Of a stretch of 9,931 nt of DNA, positions 1 through 4,942 are shown one piece after another. The position numbers and the translations under genes are program-made. This DNA is from RGIG1752 sp045650425 (GTDB taxonomy: Bacteria; Bacillota_I; Bacilli_A; RF39; UBA660). The DNA lies in NCBI GenBank assembly GCA_045650425.1, contig JAZRRD010000130.1:1-9931 (forward strand), given 5' to 3'. The notes under the pieces were generated by a model. That model had not been told where the DNA came from. It ran no database searches and worked only from the letters and a program-made list of their open reading frames with translations. The number at the start of each line of letters is the position of its first letter. The first letter of the stretch is position 1.

Positions 1-14
1 TAGATAATTATATG

Positions 15-46
15 AAAAAAAAGAAATTGATTAACCAACTTCTTTT
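15..46 (-). terminator. Rho-independent terminator, distal to yqeY
   Basis: Read on the minus strand, positions 44-21 form a stem of about 10 bp around a 4-nt loop. Two A-C mismatches on the plus strand become G-U pairs in the minus-strand RNA, so the hairpin is favoured in that direction. It is followed by eight U residues (A-run at 15-22). It would back up the terminator that overlaps the yqeY stop. A short ATG frame at 12-50 on the plus strand is not considered a gene. Confidence 0.6.
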
Positions 47-84
47 ATTATGAATATAGGTATTATTCATTAAATATCAAGACA

Positions 85-110
85 TTAAAAAATTGAGTTG
101 TTAACTCAAT
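85..110 (-). terminator. Rho-independent terminator overlapping the yqeY stop codon
   Basis: ATTGAGTT (92-99) and AACTCAAT (103-110) form an 8-bp stem with a 3-nt loop. On the minus strand it is followed by a run of six Ts. The right arm contains the last codons of yqeY, and the stop codon (101-103) lies at the loop, so the gene end and the terminator share sequence. Confidence 0.8.
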
Positions 111-535
111 CTTTCTTTTATTAATTTACTTACCAAACTCATATCTGCATTAAGATTTTTTTCGTTAAGTTTTTTCATAATCAAGCCCATATCTTTCATA
201 GAAGTTGGATTAACATCAGCAAAAACTTCATCTAAAATACTATTAATTTCTTGTTCAGATAGTTCTTTTGGTAGATATACATTTAAAATAGCAATTTCTT
301 TGTTTAAATCTTCAACTGTATCCGTTTTACCATATTTTGCATATTCTTCTACAGAATCTTTTCTAACTTTCACTTGTTTTTTTATTACTCTTAAAACATC
401 TTCATCAGACAAATCGCCTTTTTGATTTATTGATTCTAATTGTAAAGCACTTTTTAGCATTCTTAATACAGATAGTTTAAATTTATCTTGCGCTTTCATT
501 GCGTCTTTTAAATCATTTAAAATTTTTTCGTACAT
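101..535 (-). CDS. yqeY: YqeY/GatB-like domain protein
   Basis: A 144-residue soluble protein of the YqeY family, which resembles the tail domain of the amidotransferase subunit GatB and binds tRNA-like partners; its exact role is not settled. Visible family features are the N-terminal helix MYEKILNDLKDAMKAQDK, the LSVLRMLKSAL segment, a charged KVRKDSVEEYAKYGK stretch, YLPKELSEQEI near residues 87-97 and a C-terminal helical part with MGLIMKKL. The length is normal for the family (about 145-150). Its start overlaps the rpsU stop by one base (TAATG), with AGAGG inside the end of rpsU as ribosome binding site. The rpsU-yqeY order is standard in Bacilli, and the two are surely one transcript from the promoter at 764-792. 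Confidence 0.95.
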   Translation of the reverse strand: MYEKILNDLKDAMKAQDKFKLSVLRMLKSALQLESINQKGDLSDEDVLRVIKKQVKVRKDSVEEYAKYGKTDTVEDLNKEIAILNVYLPKELSEQEINSILDEVFADVNPTSMKDMGLIMKKLNEKNLNADMSLVSKLIKERLS

Positions 536-732
536 TATTTATCGCCTCTTTTGCGTTTATTTTTACGAGCGTTTTTAATCATTTCTTTTAATTCATTACG
601 TTTTCTTACGCCTGGTTTTTCATAATGTTTTCTTTTTTTAATTTCAGAAGGGACACCACTTCGCGCAACTTTAGCTTTGAACTTTTTTAATGCAACTTCC
701 ACGTTTCCGTCTTGAACCACTACTTTAGTCAT
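535..732 (-). CDS. rpsU: 30S ribosomal protein S21 (bS21)
   Basis: A 65-residue, very basic protein of the small ribosomal subunit, near the 3' end of 16S rRNA. Typical S21 features are the N-terminal VQDGNVEVALKKFKAKV segment, SGVPSEIKKRKHYEKPG in the middle and an Arg/Lys-rich C terminus (NARKNKRKRGDK). I place the start at 732 and not at the longer in-frame ATG at 786, because GGGAGGG sits at the right distance before 732, the family starts here, and the promoter -10 box lies inside the longer version. The gene is first in a two-gene operon with yqeY, whose start overlaps its stop. Confidence 0.97.
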   Translation of the reverse strand: MTKVVVQDGNVEVALKKFKAKVARSGVPSEIKKRKHYEKPGVRKRNELKEMIKNARKNKRKRGDK

Positions 733-763
733 CAAATTCCCTCCCTTCGTTTTACTACAACTG

Positions 764-792
764 ATTATAACACTAGAACGACACATTTACAA
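764..792 (-). promoter_or_regulatory. Sigma-A promoter of rpsU-yqeY
   Basis: On the minus strand, TTGTAA (792-787), a 17-bp spacer and a perfect TATAAT (769-764). The hexamer pair sits about 35 bases before the rpsU start and just downstream of the bacteriocin operon terminator, so rpsU is transcribed independently of that operon. Confidence 0.8.
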
Positions 793-814
793 GATTAAAA
801 CTGCAATTAACTAT

Positions 815-846
815 ACTAAAAGCTTTTATCAATCGATAAAAGCTTT
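815..846 (-). terminator. Terminator of the bacteriocin operon
   Basis: A perfect 12-bp inverted repeat (819-830 with 835-846) around a 4-nt loop, starting 4 bases after the stop codon of the second precursor gene. The T-run is short (TTTT, partly in the stem), so termination may be incomplete, but position and stem strength fit. Confidence 0.75.
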
Positions 847-850
847 CTCA

Positions 851-1006
851 TCAGCAATAATTTTTTTTAAAAAGTCTTCTTATAGATGATCCTAAAGTTT
901 GGCCCAAATTCATTATTGTTGTTATTCCTTTAGCGATCGCAGATAATAGCGCAGCAGTTATATTTATTCCACCAATTATTTGACACAATTCTTTTTTACT
1001 TAACAT
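851..1006 (-). CDS. Double-glycine bacteriocin precursor, peptide B (51 aa)
   Basis: This 51-residue precursor is exported and cleaved after Gly-Gly by the C39 transporter just upstream. The leader is MLSKKELCQIIGG (residues 1-13). It matches the C39 consensus at every key place: Leu -12, Ser -11, Glu -8, Leu -7, Ile -4, Gly -2, Gly -1. The predicted mature part (14-51, 38 residues) is an amphipathic or hydrophobic stretch with AALLSAIAKG, a GxxxG motif (GQTLG, 35-39), then a cationic end with Arg-Arg and Lys-Lys and a final Cys51. The start is one base after the stop of the first precursor, with only a poor ribosome binding site, so it is probably translationally coupled. GxxxG and a positive tail are hallmarks of class IIb peptides. 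The family match is from motifs only; no named homologue is claimed. Confidence 0.88.
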   Translation of the reverse strand: MLSKKELCQIIGGINITAALLSAIAKGITTIMNLGQTLGSSIRRLFKKNYC

Positions 1007-1007
1007 A

Positions 1008-1151
1008 TTAACGACATTTGAATGGCCTTATAAAACCATCAACAACTCCTATTAAGAATGATATTGTTCCTACAATTGCTGCGACCACGCCAAATTTAAG
1101 TGCTCCACCTGATATTCTTATAAGTTCATTATTTGTTAAACTTCTATTCAT
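1008..1151 (-). CDS. Double-glycine bacteriocin precursor, peptide A (47 aa)
   Basis: A 47-residue precursor whose start lies inside the end of the transporter gene (8-base overlap), behind a perfect AGGAGG. The leader MNRSLTNNELIRISGG (1-16) has Leu -12, Glu -8, Leu -7, Ile -4 and Gly-Gly, with Thr replacing Ser at -11. The predicted mature peptide (17-47, 31 residues) is strongly hydrophobic, able to form one membrane helix (GVVAAIVGTISFLIGVV), carries a GxxxG motif (GVVDG, 35-39) and ends with a short basic tail containing its only cysteine (Cys46). With peptide B it looks like the partner of a two-peptide, pore-forming class IIb bacteriocin acting on the target cell membrane. A prophage holin fragment is unlikely because of the leader and the transporter next door. 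Confidence 0.86.
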   Translation of the reverse strand: MNRSLTNNELIRISGGALKFGVVAAIVGTISFLIGVVDGFIRPFKCR

Positions 1152-3189
1152 AAACTCCTCCTTTATTTAAACAAATAATATTATTAAAACAATCTTTTAC
1201 ATTTTTATGACTAACATAAATAATTGTTTTAGTAGAAAAAGATTTTTTTATATTATTAATAATTTTAATTTCAAGTTCACAATCTACCTCACTTAACGCT
1301 TCATCTAAAATCAATATATTTGCTTTACTTAATAGAGCTCTCGCTAAAATAATCCTCTGTTTTTCTCCACCACTTAAATTAGTTAAATCATCATCAATAA
1401 AACTCATATATCTTAATTCCTTATTTTCTATAATGGAATCTATTGTACATATTTTACATATTTTATAAAATTCGTTTATATTAATTTTACGATGACAAAC
1501 TATATTATTATACAAAGTGTCAGAAAAAAGTCTTTCGTTTTGTCCTACATAAAGAATATTTTTTCTTAATGTTTGAAAAGAATAATCTTTTATATTGATA
1601 TCAGCAATAGTTATTTCACCTTGATACCCATCGTGAATTGTTAAACACTTTAATAATGTACTTTTACCAATTCCAGAATCACCAGTTAAAAGGGTATGCG
1701 TATTTTTTTTAAATTCTAAATTAATATTATTAATAATTTTGTGGTAATTGTCAAAGGATAAAGACACATTTTTAAAGCATATTTTGCCCAACTTAAAATC
1801 AGAATTTATTTTAGCTTTTTCATTATCTAACGAATAAAATTCACTCAACTTTTCAAATGATGCTTTGAAATACTCATATTTAGGCAAAATAGAAATAACG
1901 TTTTGAAATGAATCTTCAAAAAAAGGTAAAATAGAAATAAATAACACTAAACTAGATAAACTAATATAATTTTGAAATATAAAATATAAACCACACGAAA
2001 TAATTAAAAACTTTCCTAAATCACCTAAAAATAATTTTATACAATTTATCAAATTAAATGTTTTTTCTAGTTTTAAATTACTATAACTTAAATCTTCAAG
2101 TTTATTATTTATATGTTTGATTACAGATGCTTCAATAGTAAGGTTTTTTATGCTATTAAACATATTAATGTTTTCTAACAAGTAACTATTAAAAATAGAA
2201 TCTTTTTCTAAAATTTCTCTAATTTTTTTATACACACACTTTGCTTCAATTATACTTATAACTAGATAAATCAAATATATTAAAATTAATATATAAGTCA
2301 TTGTTCTATTAGTGGTTAGTAAAATAATTAGAGATGCGAAAACCAAAATAGAATCTAAGAAAAAAGAAACAAATATTTGCGTAAACAAGCTTTTAATATT
2401 ATTTAGTTCATTAATTCTTGTAACTATTTCTCCGGAAGTTCTATTTTGCATAAAATTTAAAGGAAGATGAAAAATGCGACTGACAAAATCAGAAAATAAT
2501 GAAGTATCAATTAAATAATTTAAAATTGCTTCCAATTTACCTTTAATAAAAGAAAAAATAATTTTAACAAACATTATAATCATAAATATAATAATTATTT
2601 TAGTAAAAAACGTTACATTATTAACTGAATTTATTCCATAACTAAGAAAAAAACCACCAGCTAAAGTAAAAATCATTAAACAAAGATTCAATATTATAAA
2701 AATCGTATATTTATTCTTATAGATTTTTAAATACTTTAAAAATATATAAAACATATTTGTAGGTTTCGGTAAATTTATAATTTTGCTTTTGGGATGGAAA
2801 ATGAGAATAATATTTGTCCATATATTTTTAAATTCATCAATATTTAAAGTCACTTTCCCTTTAGCAGGATCCATTAGTGTAATTTTATTATCATTAATTT
2901 TATATACTACTACATAATGATTATATCCATTTGGTAAACAAACATGTGCAATCAAAGGTAATTTTTCATCATTTAATTGTGATATGCTAACTCTTTTGCC
3001 TAATCCTTCAAAACCATATCTTTTAGCCGCTTCAAGTAAATTAAAAGCTGACGTTCCTCCATTATTCGTACAACTATCAATTCTAATCTTTTCTAAGGGC
3101 ACATAACCATGATAATATTTAATGATAGACTGTAAACAGCAACAACCACAATCTTTTAAATCTTTTTGTTTAACAATAGCAATTTTCAT
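1144..3189 (-). CDS. Peptidase-C39 ABC transporter, bacteriocin processing and export
   Basis: A 681-residue membrane exporter of the LagD/ComA type that cleaves double-glycine leaders and secretes the peptides. The C39 peptidase comes first (about 1-135), with Gln8, catalytic Cys14 in a DCGCCCL context, His91 (NHYVVVY) and Asp107 (LMDP). About five or six hydrophobic segments follow between 161 and 425. The nucleotide-binding domain (about 465-681) has Walker A GDSGIGKST (503-511), Q-loop Gln550, signature LSGGE (605-609), Walker B ILILDE (625-630) and His661. All catalytic residues are present. The start at 3189 follows AAGGGAG and matches the family start; the extra 12 residues from 3225 are not needed. 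It is a little shorter than the usual 700-720. The two precursor genes follow directly. No HlyD-like accessory protein is present in the window. Confidence 0.96.
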   Translation of the reverse strand: MKIAIVKQKDLKDCGCCCLQSIIKYYHGYVPLEKIRIDSCTNNGGTSAFNLLEAAKRYGFEGLGKRVSISQLNDEKLPLIAHVCLPNGYNHYVVVYKINDNKITLMDPAKGKVTLNIDEFKNIWTNIILIFHPKSKIINLPKPTNMFYIFLKYLKIYKNKYTIFIILNLCLMIFTLAGGFFLSYGINSVNNVTFFTKIIIIFMIIMFVKIIFSFIKGKLEAILNYLIDTSLFSDFVSRIFHLPLNFMQNRTSGEIVTRINELNNIKSLFTQIFVSFFLDSILVFASLIILLTTNRTMTYILILIYLIYLVISIIEAKCVYKKIREILEKDSIFNSYLLENINMFNSIKNLTIEASVIKHINNKLEDLSYSNLKLEKTFNLINCIKLFLGDLGKFLIISCGLYFIFQNYISLSSLVLFISILPFFEDSFQNVISILPKYEYFKASFEKLSEFYSLDNEKAKINSDFKLGKICFKNVSLSFDNYHKIINNINLEFKKNTHTLLTGDSGIGKSTLLKCLTIHDGYQGEITIADINIKDYSFQTLRKNILYVGQNERLFSDTLYNNIVCHRKININEFYKICKICTIDSIIENKELRYMSFIDDDLTNLSGGEKQRIILARALLSKANILILDEALSEVDCELEIKIINNIKKSFSTKTIIYVSHKNVKDCFNNIICLNKGGVYE

Positions 3190-3208
3190 TTTAACTCCCT
3201 TCATTCCT

Positions 3209-3217
3209 ATTATTACA
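3209..3217 (-). promoter_or_regulatory. Candidate extended -10 promoter of the bacteriocin operon
   Basis: On the minus strand, TGTAATAAT (TGn plus AATAAT, five of six to TATAAT) lies about 20 bases before the transporter start, downstream of the preceding gene's terminator. No good -35 is present at 16-18 bp. It is the best promoter-like signal in the short gap, but weak; read-through from the upstream gene is the alternative. Confidence 0.35.
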
Positions 3218-3235
3218 AAAAACAAAGATTATTTC

Positions 3236-3276
3236 CTTTAAAAAAATCAAAGAATTATTTTTTCTTTGATTTTTTT
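3236..3276 (-). terminator. Terminator of the CmpB-like gene
   Basis: A 15-bp inverted repeat (3240-3254 with 3262-3276), mostly A-T, with a 7-nt loop that contains the stop codon of the membrane protein gene. On the minus strand the 3' arm ends in seven Ts. The gene's last lysine-rich codons form the 5' arm. It separates that gene from the bacteriocin operon, or attenuates read-through into it. Confidence 0.7.
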
Positions 3277-3983
3277 AATTTCCTTTTACTCTTTAAATTG
3301 TTGATGATATCAAATTCAATCTTATAATTTGATATAAATTTTGGAAAATTGACTGAAACTCTTTTTGGCATTTTTTTTACCTTATGAACATGTTTTCCTA
3401 AATACTCTTCTAATAACTCTGGCAAATAATTTAACTTGCTATTTTTTAGATCCTCAACAACTATAATATTATTTCTTAAGTTAAAAGCTATGATCCAAGA
3501 ATATATCATATCTAATAAAAATAATCCCAATAGCCCAATACCTAATATAATTATTGTTTTATGAGATAAAAACTTTAATAAATAATTAACTAAGGGACCA
3601 CCAACCTTAACAACAATAACTGCAGCTATACCAAATAAAATTGTATTAAGTAAACAAACTCTTCCATTAACATTAAATTTATTATTACTATAATCCCACC
3701 ATTTATTATGAAATATCTTTTCTAATGCCCATCCTGTCATATATTCAATAATAGTAGCCAATAATGCGCCTAAACAAAATATAGCAATTATATCATTATT
3801 ATAAGACTTCAAAAAGTACCACATTAAAAGTCCGCCTACACCATATATTGGACATATAGGGCCGCATAAAAATCCTCTATTTGTAATTTTTTGGTTCTCT
3901 ATACTTACAAAAATAATTTCGCTAATATATCCAATAAAACTATAAATAATAAAAACTAGAAAGTTATAACATAACCAGTACAT
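3255..3983 (-). CDS. CmpB-like integral membrane protein (PF06541 type)
   Basis: A 242-residue multi-pass membrane protein of the family annotated 'putative ABC transporter permease' (ABC_trans_CmpB). That name is traditional: no ATPase partner is known and the function is unclear. Family marks are FIGYISEIIF (17-26), NRGFLCGPICPIYGVGG (about 35-51) and EYMTGWALEKIFHNKWWDYS (about 80-99), followed by GRVCLLNTILFG. About five hydrophobic segments span residues 5-170. The last 70 residues are cytosolic and basic, ending in a lysine run. The start has AGGTGA four bases upstream. It lies upstream of, and in the same direction as, the bacteriocin operon, so a role in immunity is conceivable but not shown; it is equally common as a stand-alone housekeeping gene. 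Confidence 0.85.
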   Translation of the reverse strand: MYWLCYNFLVFIIYSFIGYISEIIFVSIENQKITNRGFLCGPICPIYGVGGLLMWYFLKSYNNDIIAIFCLGALLATIIEYMTGWALEKIFHNKWWDYSNNKFNVNGRVCLLNTILFGIAAVIVVKVGGPLVNYLLKFLSHKTIIILGIGLLGLFLLDMIYSWIIAFNLRNNIIVVEDLKNSKLNYLPELLEEYLGKHVHKVKKMPKRVSVNFPKFISNYKIEFDIINNLKSKRKLKKSKKK

Positions 3984-3987
3984 AAAA

Positions 3988-4005
3988 TCACCTAATTAAT
4001 TATAT
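3988..4005 (-). repeat. 18-bp start-region element, copy 1
   Basis: ATATAATTAATTAGGTGA on the minus strand, immediately before the CmpB-like gene, is identical to 4920-4937 on the plus strand before gerM. It joins a TATAAT box to an AGGTGA ribosome binding site. Its end also fits the B. subtilis GerE-box consensus RWWTRGGYnnYY (AATTAGGTGATT, all ten defined places). Confidence 0.7.
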
Positions 4006-4027
4006 CATTAGAATGCCTCTTTTTCTA
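3999..4027 (-). promoter_or_regulatory. Candidate sigma-A promoter of the CmpB-like gene
   Basis: On the minus strand there is a perfect TATAAT (4004-3999) with an extended -10 TG (4007-4006), and TAGAAA (four of six) 17 bp upstream (4027-4022). The -10 box is so near the AGGTGA ribosome binding site that the 5' leader would be only about 10 nt long, which lowers confidence. Confidence 0.45.
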
Positions 4028-4031
4028 TTAT

Positions 4032-4062
4032 TTGTCATAATTATTTTTCTTATACGTATTAT
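4032..4062 (+). promoter_or_regulatory. Weak promoter candidate before spoIIIAH
   Basis: TTGTCA (4032-4037) and TATTAT (4057-4062) are each five of six to the sigma-A consensus but are separated by 19 bp. In B. subtilis spoIIIAH belongs to a sigma-E operon; I looked for a sigma-E pair here and found no convincing one. The control of this gene is therefore open. Confidence 0.25.
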
Positions 4063-4087
4063 GTAATAGATTTACAAAGGAGGAAAT

Positions 4088-4585
4088 ATGATAAATAAGC
4101 AAAACATGTGGTTTGTTACTTTGTTTTCTATAATTCTCGTTCTAAGTATATATTATGTAACTATTTCAGATGATACTTTAACGGATATAGTAAATAATAG
4201 TAAATCTCAAACTGTATCAGAAGAAGTTAATGTTAGTGAAAGCGATGTCCTCGTAGCCTTAAGAGTTTCAGCCGACGAAGAAGTTTTAGCCGAAATGGAA
4301 AAACTACAAACTATTTTATTAGATGAGACGGCTACAGTTGAAGAAAAAAATGATGCGTATAATTCGCTACAAACACTTAATTCAAACAAAGGAAAGGAAA
4401 GCCAAATTGAAGACTTAATTGAAAAAGAATTCAAATATAAATCCTTTGTAAAAATTAAAAATGATCATATTAATATTACAATCAGCGCGGAACAACATAG
4501 CGCCGAAGTGGCAAATAATATTATTAAAAAAATACAAGAATTATATGAAACCAGAATGTATATTACCGTAAAGTTTCAAAAATAG
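4088..4585 (+). CDS. spoIIIAH: SpoIIIAH-like stage III sporulation protein
   Basis: A 165-residue protein with one N-terminal membrane helix (about 8-26) and an extracytoplasmic domain in the space between mother cell and forespore. There SpoIIIAH pairs with SpoIIQ to form the channel needed for late forespore gene expression. Family marks are SEEVNVSESDVLVALR (44-59), the ATVEEKNDAYNSLQTLN helix (about 82-98), NKGKE (100-104) and the ring-building-motif part KSFVKIKNDHINITIS (about 118-133) with AEVANNIIKKIQE and YITVKFQ at the end. It is shorter than the B. subtilis protein (about 218) because the linker is short. AAGGAGG precedes the start. It stands alone: no spoIIIAA-AG genes lie next to it. 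Confidence 0.9.
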   Translation: MINKQNMWFVTLFSIILVLSIYYVTISDDTLTDIVNNSKSQTVSEEVNVSESDVLVALRVSADEEVLAEMEKLQTILLDETATVEEKNDAYNSLQTLNSNKGKESQIEDLIEKEFKYKSFVKIKNDHINITISAEQHSAEVANNIIKKIQELYETRMYITVKFQK

Positions 4586-4608
4586 CATTTTTATAGGCAA
4601 ACATTCTC

Positions 4609-4635
4609 ACTCTTAAATAATAATTTCATAAAATA
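4609..4635 (+). promoter_or_regulatory. Sigma-K-like promoter of gerE
   Basis: CATAAAATA (4627-4635) is a perfect match to the sigma-K -10 consensus CATAnnnTA. The AC at 4609-4610 lies 16 bp upstream, the expected place for the -35 AC. The start of gerE follows 33 bases downstream of the -10 box. In B. subtilis gerE is made by sigma-K RNA polymerase, so signal and gene agree. Confidence 0.65.
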
Positions 4636-4668
4636 TTATGAAGTATCGTTTTAAGGAAGTGAGGATAT

Positions 4669-4875
4669 ATGAATAAAAAAATATTAACAATTAGAGAAAA
4701 AGAAGTCTTTGATCTTTTAGTTTTGAATAAGTCTACTACTGATATTTCTGAAGAATTAAATATAAGCGAAAAAACAGTTAGAAATCACATATCTAACGTC
4801 ATGCAAAAATTAGGAGTCAAAGGTCGAGCACAAGCTGTTGTAGAACTTATTAAAATTGGAGAGATAAAAATTTAA
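4669..4875 (+). CDS. gerE: GerE, late mother-cell transcription regulator
   Basis: A 68-residue protein made only of a LuxR/FixJ-type helix-turn-helix domain. In sporulating Bacilli GerE is the last mother-cell regulator; it works with sigma-K to switch on or off coat and other late genes. The sequence is close to GerE in the parts that matter: LTIREKEVFDLLV (6-18), then the helix-turn-helix ISEELNISEKTVRNHISNVM and QKLGVKGRAQAVVELIKIGE. That last segment is nearly identical to the B. subtilis protein as I remember it. There is no receiver or ligand-binding domain, which separates it from ordinary LuxR regulators. GGAAGTGAGG precedes the ATG. A terminator begins at its stop codon. Confidence 0.95.
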   Translation: MNKKILTIREKEVFDLLVLNKSTTDISEELNISEKTVRNHISNVMQKLGVKGRAQAVVELIKIGEIKI

Positions 4876-4894
4876 GCTTCGTAAGAAGCTTTTT
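4874..4894 (+). terminator. Terminator after gerE
   Basis: AAGCTTC (4874-4880), GTAA loop, GAAGCTT (4885-4891), then a T-run to 4894. It begins within the gerE stop codon and separates gerE from gerM. Confidence 0.88.
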
Positions 4895-4919
4895 CAATGC
4901 ATAAAACTTCCTTAAATCT

Positions 4920-4937
4920 ATATAATTAATTAGGTGA
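4920..4937 (+). repeat. 18-bp start-region element, copy 2
   Basis: Identical to 3988-4005 (minus strand). Here it supplies the TATAAT-like box (4921-4926) and AGGTGA (4932-4937) in front of gerM. No good -35 is seen 16-18 bp upstream of the box (TGCATA, three of six). The extension AATTAGGTGAAT fits the GerE-box consensus at nine of ten defined places. Confidence 0.65.
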
Positions 4938-4942
4938 ATATG

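Noticed and set aside
12..53. Thirteen-codon frame MKKKKLINQ... on the plus strand
   Set aside because: It has no ribosome binding site and coincides with a minus-strand terminator hairpin.
733..786. N-terminal extension of rpsU to an ATG at 786
   Set aside because: The extension contains the rpsU -10 box and ribosome binding site, and S21 proteins start at the MTKVVV position.
851..1151. Mycoplasma-type code (TGA as Trp)
   Set aside because: TGA ends peptide B directly before a terminator and ends the PBP at its natural C terminus; tryptophans in the CmpB-like protein use TGG.
786..1151. Prophage or insertion-sequence remnant in the gap between rpsU and the transporter
   Set aside because: The gap is filled by the two precursor genes and their terminator; no transposase, integrase or flanking repeat was seen.
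3190..3225. Twelve-residue extension of the C39 transporter
   Set aside because: AAGGGAG lies right before the ATG at 3189, and C39 transporters start at this place; the extension overlaps the candidate promoter.
4207..4434. Minus-strand frame of 75 codons inside spoIIIAH
   Set aside because: It is antisense to a clear family member and is low-complexity (Ser-rich), as expected for a shadow frame; no ribosome binding site was seen.
4577..4595. Small hairpin AAAAAT-AGC-ATTTTT after spoIIIAH as a terminator
   Set aside because: It is only six A-T pairs with a 3-nt loop and a short T-run; too weak to call, so read-through into gerE is possible.
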